A stretch of 64,000 nucleotides of DNA, taken from positions 434,001 through 498,000 of the forward strand of contig OZ223259.1 of assembly GCA_965140555.1 (NCBI GenBank), given 5' to 3'. The position numbers and the translations under genes are program-made. Under the pieces are notes generated by a model, which searched no databases, was not told the DNA's origin, and saw only the letters and a program-made list of their open reading frames with translations. Each line of letters opens with the position of its first letter. The first letter of the stretch is position 1. Positions 27,531 through 37,715 of the stretch are shown one piece after another. This DNA comes from UBA1351 sp965140555. GTDB taxonomy: Bacteria > Bacillota > Clostridia > Lachnospirales > Vallitaleaceae.

Positions 27531-27884
27531 AAAAAAATCCCATCCCTGTTCTCCAAGGACGAGACTATTATTCCCGTGTTACCACCTTTGTTCATCCATA
27601 CTTTACAGCATGAACCTCAGCAAGTACAGATAGTCCATCTATATCTGCAACAAAGGCAAGTACGGACTTCTATCGATACTCTGGTGCTATAATGGGCACA
27701 CCCATCGTAATCTCAGCTATTTAGCAGTCGGTACGCAGCTCCAAGTCTTTTTTCGATTTTGTTTCCAAAACATCCGCTGTTCAAGCGTCAATATCTTCTG
27801 CCCTATTCCTTCTCAACTATCGGAACTTTCTGTGAAGTCTTCAGATACCTACTTTCTCTTTTCATCGCTTTTTGTATTCATTTT
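27531..27884 (-). promoter_or_regulatory. T-box leader of lysS
   Basis: The leader of about 350 bases between the promoter and lysS contains the T-box core AAGGTGGTAACACGGG (27588-27573), which pairs with the free CCA end of an uncharged tRNA. Directly after it a GC-rich stem with G-U pairs ends in seven Ts (27537-27531), the terminator that competes with the antiterminator. The long upstream part would form stem I. By position the specifier should be a lysine codon, but I did not resolve which AAA or AAG triplet serves. Confidence 0.87.
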
Positions 27885-27890
27885 TATAGT

Positions 27891-27919
27891 ATTATAGATA
27901 ACTACGATACAAATGTCAA
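27891..27919 (-). promoter_or_regulatory. lysS promoter
   Basis: Perfect TTGACA (27919-27914) and TATAAT (27896-27891) boxes on the minus strand, separated by 17 bases. The transcript start near 27884 gives the T-box leader. Confidence 0.82.
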
Positions 27920-27935
27920 GGGAAAATTGCTCTAC

Positions 27936-29753
27936 CTATAGTTCGTTTAACGTATCTGCTATTGTCATCCTACGAATTATCTTGGATGGCTTATACACCG
28001 ATGCCATTGTCGCTCCCAATATACACAGACATATTATCATCATAGGCAGTACCGGAACACGCCAAAATGCATATGCAAAGTGGGATGTTATAAGAACTTC
28101 AAAAAGGAATTTATTCAATAGCAAGCCCACTAGGCACCCTACCACACTGCCTGAAAGTGCATAGGTCAACGCCTCTGCCACAACCATCTTTGTTAGCTGA
28201 TACGTATCCATGCCTACTGCCCGCATGGCTCCATATTGCTGTATCCGTGCCGAAACACTCATGGACATACTGTTTATAATATTAAGAACTGTCACTAATG
28301 TAATAATCATCAAGAACCCGTACACGAAGAATAGAAACGCTATATATGTTCCGGTTGTTCTTTGGTCACGTCTATCTCTAAAGGTATCATCATTACCCAC
28401 CAAATCATGAATGGCCTCAATCGTTGCATCCGATACATTATCCGTAACTTGTATCATAACAAGGGAATAATCCTCTATTTTTGTCAGTTGTGTAAACGTT
28501 TCTCCTGATGAAATAATGGTAACCTTGCCATTTGTACGTCCGTCACTTGTGAAAGGATCATAGTTTAATAAGCCGGCAATCTCTACTTCTTTTTCACCAA
28601 TCTGTATTCTGTCACCAATCTTAAGAAGACTCTCTGTATCCCAAGTCGCTAGAACATAGTTACTATCGCCATATACCTTAGATAAGTTGCTCCCTCTTCT
28701 CAGTTTCTTGTCTTTGGCAAGACTCTCTAAATCAAAGGCATCATATGAAATCAAATCCACACTTTTTGCTTTAACTTGTGACTTCACAAAAATTGCCGGC
28801 AAGTCCATACTGTTTCTACGGGCAAAAACATGTTCTACTCCTTCCAGCTCCCCTATCCGACCCGGTAATTGGTTGTCGATTGAATTCATCCCATCGCCAC
28901 TGGAAATGCCGATGTCAAAATCATTTGATGATTGAGGCATAATATACCCAATGAATTCTATAAAAACCGAAAAAACCAAGAAAAGCACAATACTAAGTGC
29001 GAAGGAACTCACCATTAACATAAAGTTTTTTCTTCCTGCCAGTGCATGTTGTATTCCCAACCCTGTTTCTATTTTTACCTTTGTATGATTTACACTTCCG
29101 CTGTCTTTTGCACTTTGTACGCCCCCTGATACTGCCGTTAAAGGTGATACCTTAGCCGCTCGTTTTGCCGGGGAATTTGCTGCAATAAGAACAGTAGTAA
29201 CACCCATAATAACACCCGATATAATCCCCACAATACTAATACCAAAAAGCGGAATATGGGCAAATTCATCGCCAACTAGAAAGCGTAATGCTGCGCATAA
29301 TATCCACGTTGTTATAACCCCAAGAACGCCTCCGATGGGAACCGCTGTTTTACACCAGTTTAAGGCTTCCAAGCGAACATAATGATTGACTTGCCGTTGG
29401 CTCATTCCAATGCAACGCATCATACCGAAAAACTGTGTTCTTTGAGCAACACGACTCGTCATACTACTTCCAATCATTAATACACCTGCCAATAGTATAA
29501 GAATGAACAGTACACTTGCAATACCTAATAGTGTCTGCCCCATCGTGGTATCCAAAACATCCTGAATCGAAAACCCATCATGTTTTCCCGCAAGCCTCTC
29601 TTGTTCCATTGTCGCTCCCATTTCAGCCATACTGAAAACGACGGTCACCATAAAGACCGCAAAAATAATACACAAAATGGTCATCCGATTTTGTTTCCGG
29701 TGTACTTTAGCCGAAATCGGTATCAAGCTTAGATAGCTTCTCATTCCTGACAC
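27936..29753 (-). CDS. MacB/FtsX-type ABC transporter permease
   Basis: A 605-residue membrane protein with two FtsX-type permease units. The first set of helices is near residues 20-195 and includes FGMMRCIGMSQRQVNHYV; the second at the C-terminus includes QYGAMRAVGMDTYQLTKMVV. Between them a large extracytoplasmic domain (about residues 255-450) is seen after the helix near 245. It overlaps the end of its ATPase gene by 13 bases. Such transporters often export peptides or antibiotics, or relay signals to a two-component system. The linked kinase and regulator favour a stress-response or immunity module. Confidence 0.87.
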   Translation of the reverse strand: MSGMRSYLSLIPISAKVHRKQNRMTILCIIFAVFMVTVVFSMAEMGATMEQERLAGKHDGFSIQDVLDTTMGQTLLGIASVLFILILLAGVLMIGSSMTSRVAQRTQFFGMMRCIGMSQRQVNHYVRLEALNWCKTAVPIGGVLGVITTWILCAALRFLVGDEFAHIPLFGISIVGIISGVIMGVTTVLIAANSPAKRAAKVSPLTAVSGGVQSAKDSGSVNHTKVKIETGLGIQHALAGRKNFMLMVSSFALSIVLFLVFSVFIEFIGYIMPQSSNDFDIGISSGDGMNSIDNQLPGRIGELEGVEHVFARRNSMDLPAIFVKSQVKAKSVDLISYDAFDLESLAKDKKLRRGSNLSKVYGDSNYVLATWDTESLLKIGDRIQIGEKEVEIAGLLNYDPFTSDGRTNGKVTIISSGETFTQLTKIEDYSLVMIQVTDNVSDATIEAIHDLVGNDDTFRDRRDQRTTGTYIAFLFFVYGFLMIITLVTVLNIINSMSMSVSARIQQYGAMRAVGMDTYQLTKMVVAEALTYALSGSVVGCLVGLLLNKFLFEVLITSHFAYAFWRVPVLPMMIICLCILGATMASVYKPSKIIRRMTIADTLNEL

Positions 29754-30424
29754 CTCCCAAAATCCGTAAGTATTCCATCCGATACCTGTAGAATTCTGTC
29801 CGCTGTCTGAGCAATTCTTTGATTATGCGTAATCATAACAATCGTCTGTTGATATTTTCTTGCTGCCTCTTTAAGTAGCGCAATGACTTCGTTGCTATTT
29901 TGTGTATCCAGATTTCCCGTAGGTTCATCGGCAAGGATTAATGCAGGTCGCGTAATCAGCGCCCGACCGATTGCCACCCTTTGTTGTTGTCCTCCTGATA
30001 ACTGTGCCGGCAAATGATACCGCCGATCCTTCAAATTAAGTACCGTAAGTAATTCTTCAAGATATACATTGTCCGGTTTTTGATAGTCCAGCAATACGGG
30101 AAATATCATATTCTGTTCTATATTTAATTCCGGAATCAAATTAAAACTTTGAAAAATAAAACCAATGTTTCTTCGCCGAAAAATCGTCAAATTTCTTTCT
30201 TTCATTGTAAAAATATCTTTACCGTCAATGCGTACCTTCCCATAGGATGGCGTATCAAGCGCTCCAATCATATTAAGTAAGGTACTCTTGCCTGAACCGG
30301 ATTCACCGACAATGGCAACAAATTCTCCTTTAGTAACCGAAAAACTAACATCCTTTAATGCATGCACTGCCGTTTCTCCACTACCATAAGTTTTTGAAAC
30401 AGATGTAACTTCCAATAAATTCAT
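29741..30424 (-). CDS. MacB-type ABC transporter ATP-binding protein
   Basis: A 227-residue ATPase of the LolD/MacB class. Walker A GESGSGKST is near residue 40, the signature LSGGQQQRVAIGRAL near 142, and Walker B LILADEPTGNLD near 162. It partners the permease with which it overlaps. A GAGG site precedes the ATG. It lies 73 bases after the kinase gene. Confidence 0.92.
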   Translation of the reverse strand: MNLLEVTSVSKTYGSGETAVHALKDVSFSVTKGEFVAIVGESGSGKSTLLNMIGALDTPSYGKVRIDGKDIFTMKERNLTIFRRRNIGFIFQSFNLIPELNIEQNMIFPVLLDYQKPDNVYLEELLTVLNLKDRRYHLPAQLSGGQQQRVAIGRALITRPALILADEPTGNLDTQNSNEVIALLKEAARKYQQTIVMITHNQRIAQTADRILQVSDGILTDFGRCQE

Positions 30425-30497
30425 AGGTCATCCTCTTTCTTCTTTTATTATTACTGAAAGTCTACCATACCACGCCTACTCCTTGATGAATCTTCTC

Positions 30498-31562
30498 CTA
30501 CAATGTTGTAGGAATCAGAAAATGTATCATAAAACTTGTACCCCTTCCCCGCTCACTTTCAACTTCTATCGTTCCGCTATGTTGCTCTATAATTGCTTTC
30601 GCCAACGATAACCCTAACCCTACACCTTGGGTATTTTTTGAAAAACGACTTCGATAGAATCGTTTAAAAATATGATGTAAATCCTCTGGATGAATGCCTT
30701 CACCGTTATCTTTAATGCGCACTTGAATAAGGGATCCCCGTAGGGTCCATTCTATATAAATCCCATCCCCCTCTTGTGTATGGTCCAACGCATTTTTCAC
30801 AATATTGCTTATTGCTTCCATGAACCACGTTCTATCGCACCATAACATTATCGTCTTATCACCGGATAGATGCAGTGTCTTTTTCTCCCTATTAACTCGA
30901 AAAGCAAATTGCTGATATATCTCTTCCATCATCTCCGATAAATTCATCTCCGTCTTCTCGAGTAGAATCGTTCCGGCATCCAGCTTGGTGATTTTCAACA
31001 GATTCTGAACCAGTGTTTCAATTCGGTCCAACTCTTGTTCAGAAAGCCTTGAAAACTCATGAATTGTCGATATCTCCTGATCTTCCTCCTGAATAATCCC
31101 ATTATAAATGTTAAGAGCGGCAAGGGGGGTTTTCAGTTGATGTGAAATATCTGCCAAGGTATTTTTCAAAAACAACTTTGCATTTGTTTCATTCTGAGCA
31201 TGGGCATTTAATATTGCAACAAGGGCATTCACTTCATGAAACAGCCTATAGATATCGCCTTCCTCATCACATTCAATACGTGCGTTCTGATTCCCTTCCG
31301 TATATGCTCTAACTTGGGTTATTGCTTCTTCCATTATCACATGCTGATTACTAAAATATCTATATAGAGCGCCTAAGATACTGCCGCCCATACCTATGGC
31401 ACCTATAATAATATACAACAATACATGTTCTACTTCTTCATGAATAAGAACAGCTGCCACACTCACAAACACTATAATTATTCCTATTATCCGGTAAAAA
31501 AGGTTTTTTATCCGTCTATTGACTAATAGATTCATGTCATCCCTCAATTCAACGTATTCCAC
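30498..31562 (-). CDS. sensor histidine kinase of the ABC-linked system
   Basis: A 354-residue kinase with two membrane helices (about residues 20-38 and 44-66) separated by a very short loop, so it lacks an outer sensor domain. This layout is typical of intramembrane-sensing kinases that work with an ABC transporter. A HAMP-like region (75-125) precedes the H-box ISHQLKTPLAAL. The N-box (NIVKNALDHT), G1 (IKDNGEGI) and G2 (GVGLGLSLAK) boxes are complete. The start overlaps the end of the regulator gene by 19 bases. Confidence 0.9.
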   Translation of the reverse strand: MEYVELRDDMNLLVNRRIKNLFYRIIGIIIVFVSVAAVLIHEEVEHVLLYIIIGAIGMGGSILGALYRYFSNQHVIMEEAITQVRAYTEGNQNARIECDEEGDIYRLFHEVNALVAILNAHAQNETNAKLFLKNTLADISHQLKTPLAALNIYNGIIQEEDQEISTIHEFSRLSEQELDRIETLVQNLLKITKLDAGTILLEKTEMNLSEMMEEIYQQFAFRVNREKKTLHLSGDKTIMLWCDRTWFMEAISNIVKNALDHTQEGDGIYIEWTLRGSLIQVRIKDNGEGIHPEDLHHIFKRFYRSRFSKNTQGVGLGLSLAKAIIEQHSGTIEVESERGRGTSFMIHFLIPTTL

Positions 31563-32230
31563 TTATAGCCTCTGCCACGTACTGTAATAATATTTTGCGG
31601 GTCACTTGGGTTATCCTCGATTTTTAGCCTCAACCTCCGTATATACACCGTCAGCGTGTTATTATCCACATAGTTCTCGTCACAATCCCACAAAGCAGCT
31701 AAAATTTGCTCTGACGATAGAATGATATCCGGATTTTCCATAAACAGGCATAACAGCTTATATTCACTGGCTGTCAGATTAAGCCGTTCTCCCTCTTTAT
31801 ACACATCTCCCTTTAAGCGTTTAACCGTTATGTTATTGGCACTTAGTTCGTTATCCATCTCACTAAAATTATCACTTCGACGTAATAAGGCACTTATTCG
31901 CGACAACAATACTGCTAACTTAAACGGTTTCGTTATGTAGTCATCGGCTCCTATATCCAGCCCCATTATAATATCCGTTTCTTCATCTGCCGCCGTTAGA
32001 AACATAATAGGCACCTTAGACGTTTGTCGTATTTTTTCACACAAATCGTACCCCGATCCATCCGGAAGCGACACATCCAAAATTGCCAAATCATAATTCT
32101 CTTTTGACCATAGGGCTTCCGCTTCAAGGCTCGTCCTTGCTACTTCTACTGCATACCCCTGCTTTTTTAATGCAAAGGTCAAACCGTTTATTAAACTCAA
32201 GTCATCTTCAACAAAAAAAATACGTTTCAT
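31544..32230 (-). CDS. OmpR-family response regulator
   Basis: A 228-residue regulator. The receiver has E8-D9-D10, phospho-acceptor D52 in LAILDVSLPD and the conserved lysine in ITKPF near 101. The C-terminal winged helix of the OmpR/PhoB type (NNTLTVYIRRLRLKIEDNP and RGRGYKW) is complete. It starts one base after the preceding lipoprotein gene ends and overlaps its kinase. Confidence 0.93.
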   Translation of the reverse strand: MKRIFFVEDDLSLINGLTFALKKQGYAVEVARTSLEAEALWSKENYDLAILDVSLPDGSGYDLCEKIRQTSKVPIMFLTAADEETDIIMGLDIGADDYITKPFKLAVLLSRISALLRRSDNFSEMDNELSANNITVKRLKGDVYKEGERLNLTASEYKLLCLFMENPDIILSSEQILAALWDCDENYVDNNTLTVYIRRLRLKIEDNPSDPQNIITVRGRGYKWNTLN

Positions 32231-32231
32231 C

Positions 32232-33239
32232 CTACATCCCCCAGTAATGGCTATCTTTGCTTAACACATTCAGCTGTTCATCAAAATGCCAGACATCAAC
32301 GGTTCCGCCTTCATACCCTGCATTCTCAAAAATAATATCCATGGTACCATCCAAATCAATATCACAAATAAAACTGATATTATTAAACAAAGAGCCACCT
32401 TCCATTTGATCCTCAATATTTTTAGTTTCATCAATTGTTTGGATAATTTCATTTTTTTGATTAAGTATCAGTATCCTGTTTTCATAGTTTTTAAAATCCA
32501 TATCATACCAATTCTCTGCAATATAATCATTATTCCGAATTGAATTATTGATGGTTATAATCTTCTCAATTTGTCCATCATGATTCAGATCACACGCGTA
32601 ATATTGAACAATATCAAAATCTTCCATCCCTAATGCTTTTTTGATTGCATCAACATCCTCTTCTATTCCTTCCGTTGTGGTTATCTCATACTCTGCATTA
32701 TGATTATAAATATAGTTAATATATGTTGTTACAGGATAAGGAATATAATTCCCCTCTCTATTTGTCAACAACCCCGCATCTGATACCTCGCTTAATGCAA
32801 GAAATGCTTGTAATCCAAACTCGACTTCAGCGTATACCCTTTCGACCTCACCATCTTGTTTATACAAATAGTAGTCCCCATTAAAACCGTTTATTAGTAC
32901 ATCGTTTTTTTCAAAATCTTCTTCCCGATATGAACCTCCTTCTTGCTCTCCTAACAATGCAGATTCATATAGCTCCACACTATAATTACTTTTCTCACTG
33001 ACGTACGACACAAAATTCATACTTCGTACCCATTCTTCTTGTGATTGTTTCTCTTCTTGTGATTTTATATACGTCTCTTCTGTATCCTGTGAAATATTAT
33101 CGGGACTACTTGAATCCATCACCTGTGTTTCTACCGCTTCTGATTGATTATCAACAACCGGTGTGTACAAATTCGAACACGCTGATAAGATGATTAATAT
33201 CATAAAAATACTAATACTTCTCTTTATTGTTTTATTCAA
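32232..33239 (-). CDS. lipoprotein of unknown function, first gene of TCS/ABC operon
   Basis: A 335-residue lipoprotein with lipobox LSAC (cysteine at residue 21), an acidic Ser/Glu/Gln linker (residues 30-70), and a globular part with two calcium-loop-like motifs, CDLNHDGQIEKI near 215 and CDIDLDGTMDII near 290. The start codon is TTG, supported by AGAAGGGGG five bases upstream. Its stop lies one base before the regulator start, so it is the first gene of a five-gene operon with regulator, kinase and ABC exporter. It may present a ligand to this system. The plan resembles the lipoprotein at 11224-12138. Confidence 0.75.
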   Translation of the reverse strand: MNKTIKRSISIFMILIILSACSNLYTPVVDNQSEAVETQVMDSSSPDNISQDTEETYIKSQEEKQSQEEWVRSMNFVSYVSEKSNYSVELYESALLGEQEGGSYREEDFEKNDVLINGFNGDYYLYKQDGEVERVYAEVEFGLQAFLALSEVSDAGLLTNREGNYIPYPVTTYINYIYNHNAEYEITTTEGIEEDVDAIKKALGMEDFDIVQYYACDLNHDGQIEKIITINNSIRNNDYIAENWYDMDFKNYENRILILNQKNEIIQTIDETKNIEDQMEGGSLFNNISFICDIDLDGTMDIIFENAGYEGGTVDVWHFDEQLNVLSKDSHYWGM

Positions 33240-33283
33240 ATTAACCCCCTTCTGGTTGACTTCATAAACTACCTTTTAACAAA

Positions 33284-33320
33284 AGCACGAGCCCGTAATC
33301 AAACGATTGGGTCTCGTGCT
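33284..33320 (-). terminator. pepT terminator
   Basis: AGCACGAG-CCC and GGG-T-CTCGTGCT form an eleven-pair stem with one bulged base. On the minus strand it is followed by TTTTGTT, suiting termination after pepT. Confidence 0.72.
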
Positions 33321-33385
33321 CCAGTTTTCTTGGTTACACTAATATATTCAGAAAGTCGAGTACACCTTTTCACTGCACACTATGC

Positions 33386-34606
33386 TTATTTTGCTGCCTT
33401 AGCCACAATCCCTTTGATAACTTCAACCGCTTTTTCCATAGATTGAACCGGAACAAACTCATGTTTACCATGGAAGTTATGGCCACCGGCAAAAATATTC
33501 GGGCAAGGAAGACCCATAAAGGAAAGTCTTGAACCATCTGTACCACCACGTATCGGACGAATAATCGGCTCAATCCCAAGTTCAATCATGACCTCTTTAG
33601 CCTTTTCGACAATATCATATACCGGCTCAATTTTCTCACCCATATTATAGTACATGTCCTTCATGTCCAAATCAATGGTCCCTTCTCCATATTGTTGATT
33701 CAGTAACGCCACACTACTTTTGAGCAATGCCTTGCGTTTTTCAAAAAGGCCTCTATCGTGATCTCGCAAAATATAGAACATCTTTGTCTCTTCAACTGTT
33801 CCTGTCATATCCTGTAGATGGAAAAAACCTTCATAACCTTCTGTATATTGAGGGCGTTGTGCTTCGGGTAACATACGATCTAATTCCATCGCAATTTGCA
33901 TGGAGTTGACCATTTTATCCTTGGCACTACCGGGATGCACATTTTGTCCATGAATCGTGATATGTACATTGTTGGCATTGAAACTTTCATATTCCAATTC
34001 ACCAATCTCACCACCATCTAATGTATAGGCATACTCAGCCCCAAATTTTTCTACATCAAAGTGATCGGCGCCACGACCGATTTCTTCATCCGGTGTAAAA
34101 CCGATTTTGATTGTTCCATGTGCTACATCCGGATTGGATGTAAAATACGCAGCAGCCGTCATGATTTCCGCAACACCGGCTTTATCATCTGCCCCTAATA
34201 GGGTTAGCCCATTCGTAACAACCAGGTCTTGCCCTACATAGTTCAGTAATGAGGGATAGGATTCCGGTGAGAGGACAATATTCTTTGCTTCATTCAGACA
34301 GATGACACTGCCCTCATAGTCTTTAACCACTCTTGGTTCAATACCTACCGTTGTTAAATCCGGTGCAGTATCCATATGGGCAATAAAGCCAATGGTAGGC
34401 ACTTCTTTATCTACATTAGAGGGTATGGTTGCCATAATATAACCATTCTCGTCCATGAAAACATCTTGAATACCCATGCTCTGAAGTTCTTCTACAAGCA
34501 TCTGACCTAACACTTTTTGATTTGGGGTACTTGGACAAGTGGTGCTCTCCTCATCGGATGTCGTGGGTACTTCAATATATTTGAGAAATCTTTCTAATAC
34601 TGTCAT
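33386..34606 (-). CDS. pepT: peptidase T (tripeptidase)
   Basis: A 406-residue zinc aminotripeptidase of the M20B family. The metal and catalytic motifs are visible: GFIAHMDTAPD near residue 74, LLGADDKAGVAEIM near 137, FTPDEEIGRGADHFD near 172, and a final AGGHNFHGKHEFVP near 373. The length is normal. The ATG at 34606 is chosen over an upstream in-frame TTG or ATG, as AAAGGA lies nine bases before it. It breaks down tripeptides in the cytoplasm and would process peptides brought in by the Opp importer. Confidence 0.95.
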   Translation of the reverse strand: MTVLERFLKYIEVPTTSDEESTTCPSTPNQKVLGQMLVEELQSMGIQDVFMDENGYIMATIPSNVDKEVPTIGFIAHMDTAPDLTTVGIEPRVVKDYEGSVICLNEAKNIVLSPESYPSLLNYVGQDLVVTNGLTLLGADDKAGVAEIMTAAAYFTSNPDVAHGTIKIGFTPDEEIGRGADHFDVEKFGAEYAYTLDGGEIGELEYESFNANNVHITIHGQNVHPGSAKDKMVNSMQIAMELDRMLPEAQRPQYTEGYEGFFHLQDMTGTVEETKMFYILRDHDRGLFEKRKALLKSSVALLNQQYGEGTIDLDMKDMYYNMGEKIEPVYDIVEKAKEVMIELGIEPIIRPIRGGTDGSRLSFMGLPCPNIFAGGHNFHGKHEFVPVQSMEKAVEVIKGIVAKAAK

Positions 34607-34974
34607 AATAATTATTCCTTTCGTTGTCAGCAAATAAAAGCATCAAGTACTTTTATTCTATCTAATCATCTAATGATTAGCCCCACAAATGCAAGTTTCA
34701 CTAAATTCACATACAATATATAAATTACGTAGATGCGTTCGTAACAATATAGTGTATATGAAAGTTCAACTATATGCTTTTGCCGAGCTAATCATCTAAA
34801 TGTATTTATCTACAATTGTATACCAAAGAAAGGAGAAAATAAAGTCTTCTCTTAGATAATCTTTCTGGAACGTTGATATAAAAGGAGTTGCTAAACATAT
34901 AAAAAGTAGCTTACCCCGATTCGATATATATTCTACGAAAAATATCCATACCGAAACGGAGGAAACTGCAGAAT
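34607..34974. other. intergenic stretch between pepT and an IS relic
   Basis: No gene is seen in these 368 bases. A perfect palindromic CTAATCAT-CTA-ATGATTAG-like sequence lies at 34662-34680, and a second CTAATCATCTAA occurs at 34788-34799. It probably holds the pepT promoter and the undefined left end of the decayed transposon that follows. No clear terminal inverted repeat was found. Confidence 0.5.
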
Positions 34975-36116
34975 ATGTATCGACAACATTCATTGTTTAC
35001 ATTAGATGATTATATGGAAATTCGCCCATTGAATCATCTGGAAGCTATTCTTAGCTTCATAGATTTTACTCTTTTACATCAGTATTACCCCTGTAATCCT
35101 CATAAACGAGGTCCAAAGGGTTACGAAAAAGAACATTTGCTTCGCAGCCTTATCGGAATGCAAGTGCAACAACTCCCGGAAATCAAGGCTCTTGTGGGTA
35201 GAATTAAAGATGACCCTGTTTTCAAAAGAACCTGTGGCTTCGAGTATACTGACAATCCAAGTGAATCGACTTTTTCCAGATTTATTACAGATCTTTCGGA
35301 AACCAACATTCTTGAAAGGACTTATCGCCGTATGCTTTCAAAAACTCGAGATCTTGGTCTCCTTGGACTCGATAATGATGCTATCAGTGCTTCTAAGATT
35401 GATACTTATGAACATCGGTTCCCAAAAAGAAGATTCCTGAAAATGATCCGGAACATCCTCACTGGGAAGGTAAGCTTGACACTAATGGAAATTTCATCAA
35501 ATGGTACGATTGGAAGATGCATGCATTGGTTGATACCAAAAGTAACCTTCCCATCTGCTACATTATTACACCAAAAGGTATTAACTGGGATGGACAGCTT
35601 GTTTGTCCGATGAATCATCCCTATACATAGGTGGCAATAACAATGGAACAATTCGCTTACTTTGTCCGGCGGCGACAGGGAAATGTGAATGCATCATAGG
35701 CCATTCATGGTGTACATCCTCTGAAAGTGGTTATGTTGGAAAAGTAAGAATCAAGGATGATCCAAGGTTCAACACTGTTCCGTTACGTGGAAATAAAAAG
35801 TTTGAAAAGCTATATAATCAACGAACTTCTGTTGAAAGAACGTTCGGAGATTAAAAAAAAACTTATGCATTAGACAATCTACGTGTTGCGACAAGAAAGA
35901 AAGCAAAAGCATTTATTGATATTTCTTGTCTTGCGATGCTGGCAGATCGTCTATATAAAGCAAACGAGGCTGAAAAAGCTACGTAAGCAAGTCAAAACAA
36001 ACAAAGGAGATATTTCTAAGAAAAGCAACTTATCCACAGAACAAGCGGTTTTCAACTCATTAAGGGCACTTTCAACCCTTTTTAGACTTAAATTTAACTA
36101 TTTTATCCACCGATGA
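34975..36116 (+). pseudogene. decayed IS5/IS1182-like transposase
   Basis: Fragments of one DDE transposase in several frames. The N-terminal part (34975 to about 35410) has HKRGPKGYEKEHLLRSLIGMQ and PSESTFSRFI, as in IS5/IS1182-type transposases. The frame then shifts to a stretch with HPHWEGKLDTNGNFIKWYDWK up to a stop near 35630. A third piece (about 35740-35985) has YNQRTSVERTFGD followed by a stop and then YALDNLRVATRKKAKAF. At least two frameshifts and two stops rule out function. It marks the start of the accessory region. Confidence 0.82.
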
Positions 36117-36127
36117 ACTGTTTAGAA

Positions 36128-37693
36128 TTATGAAATATCCTCAACTATATATTCACTCTGGCAATTAATACACTGCCACTCTTTTAAACCATACTCATTA
36201 ATTTTATCAAAAACATTAATCATTTCACATTCATTACAATAGAATATATTTTTTTCGTAAAAATCATCTAGCTTTTGATTTGAACAGACCGCTCTTGCAA
36301 TTCTGATATCTGTAAATGTATATACATTAATTGGCATTTTCCCACCTGCTAATTTAAGTTTACTATTAGAAGCAATAACAATTCCAGCTCTAGTCCATGG
36401 CATTAATTTATTTCTAGCAGTACTTGCTTCACACTTATAAACATATGTATACAGATATGGAATGGTAAACGTAGCTTTTTTTATTCTTCTTAAATCTTTT
36501 TGTTGACTCTGATTTGTAATAAGTTCACTGAACTTATTCTCACAAAATCTATCAATTCCTGATATAACATTGTTTTCATTTGGATATGTATTCATCAAAT
36601 CTGTTTGTAGTAAGTGATCATCAAATATGCTCTTCATTATATTTATTGCATCTCTAGGTGAGAAATAAGCAAAGTCATATATCATATCTATATACCTAGC
36701 AGATGTATAGTTTATCAAGCTACTTATATTTGCATACTTCTGTGAACTGAATACAGCTATTCTCTTATTAATCAATTGCCTGATTTGCTCTTTTGTCCAT
36801 TTCATTTCAAAGATTTCAATTCTATCTAACCTAATGTCATCACTCCAATGTTCTTTTATCTTATCCCACAGAAAAAATTTAAATACAATTGTTTCCATTT
36901 CTAGAATGCCTAGATTTTTAATTAAAGGTTTAATGAGTTGATACGCTTTATTTGAATCATTTCCTGTCAAAATTGTCTCATCTACTGAATCAATCAGAAT
37001 AAAAACAGAGTTAATTCCTATTTTGTTAAATATCTTTTCAATTAGTTTTATCGAATCTAACAATTCACTATCTGCTATTTTTTCTTTGCTTTTAGGTTTG
37101 TAAGTCAAATCAACTTCTGATAACTTATTCTTCTTTAAGAATAAGTTTATTACAGAATTTATTGACTCTCCTGTAGAAAGCCATAAATCTTGTAACTTTC
37201 CTTTAATCCCTTTTATAGTGTTTATTGCCGAATGTATATCTGTCTCATTTAAATTGTTTAAAAACTCTCTATTAAGATTATTAATAATTCTTTTATCATT
37301 TGAATCTAATAAGTAGAATGATTCTTCAGCTTTTAACTGAGATAACAACGCTAGTAGCAAATACTTAATTACTCTTCTAAGATGCATTTCATATGTTAAC
37401 TTTGATACACTTTGTATACCCTCAATAGGAAATTGAGTATATACAATACTTATCACCCCCTCCTGTTGTTCAGACATCGATTCTATCATTTTTCTTTGTG
37501 CCGTCTTTCCTGATCCACGAGGAGCAATAACAATAGATGACTTAGGTTTTTCGATAGAACCAATCAAAGATAAAAAATAAGGTGGTGTAACAAAGTACTT
37601 TTCAAGTTGATCTTCATGCACAGCATTTGTTGACGCAAATGGGTCTCCTTTAAATCCATTATTTTTAAAATAATCATCTTTATTAAAAATCAT
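36128..37693 (-). CDS. P-loop ATPase with C-terminal zinc ribbon
   Basis: A 521-residue soluble protein. An N-terminal segment with GDPFASTNAVHED leads into Walker A APRGSGKTAQRK near residue 61; a Walker B-like VFILIDSVDET lies near 228. A later stretch with FSPRDAINIMKS could be a sensor region. The C-terminus (about 488-515) has two CxxC pairs, CNECE and CINC, forming a zinc ribbon. I do not recognise a named family; the layout suits a STAND- or KAP-like regulatory ATPase of defence islands. It follows hamB on the same strand, separated by a decayed IS, so it was probably the third gene of that operon. A GGAGG site precedes the start. Confidence 0.7.
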   Translation of the reverse strand: MIFNKDDYFKNNGFKGDPFASTNAVHEDQLEKYFVTPPYFLSLIGSIEKPKSSIVIAPRGSGKTAQRKMIESMSEQQEGVISIVYTQFPIEGIQSVSKLTYEMHLRRVIKYLLLALLSQLKAEESFYLLDSNDKRIINNLNREFLNNLNETDIHSAINTIKGIKGKLQDLWLSTGESINSVINLFLKKNKLSEVDLTYKPKSKEKIADSELLDSIKLIEKIFNKIGINSVFILIDSVDETILTGNDSNKAYQLIKPLIKNLGILEMETIVFKFFLWDKIKEHWSDDIRLDRIEIFEMKWTKEQIRQLINKRIAVFSSQKYANISSLINYTSARYIDMIYDFAYFSPRDAINIMKSIFDDHLLQTDLMNTYPNENNVISGIDRFCENKFSELITNQSQQKDLRRIKKATFTIPYLYTYVYKCEASTARNKLMPWTRAGIVIASNSKLKLAGGKMPINVYTFTDIRIARAVCSNQKLDDFYEKNIFYCNECEMINVFDKINEYGLKEWQCINCQSEYIVEDIS

Positions 37694-37715
37694 TACAATC
37701 CTCCATTCGCCTATA

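Noticed and set aside
34662..34680. Palindrome CTAATCAT...ATGATTAG upstream of pepT
   Set aside because: AT-rich, no T-tract and no clear promoter around it; not enough to call an operator or terminator.
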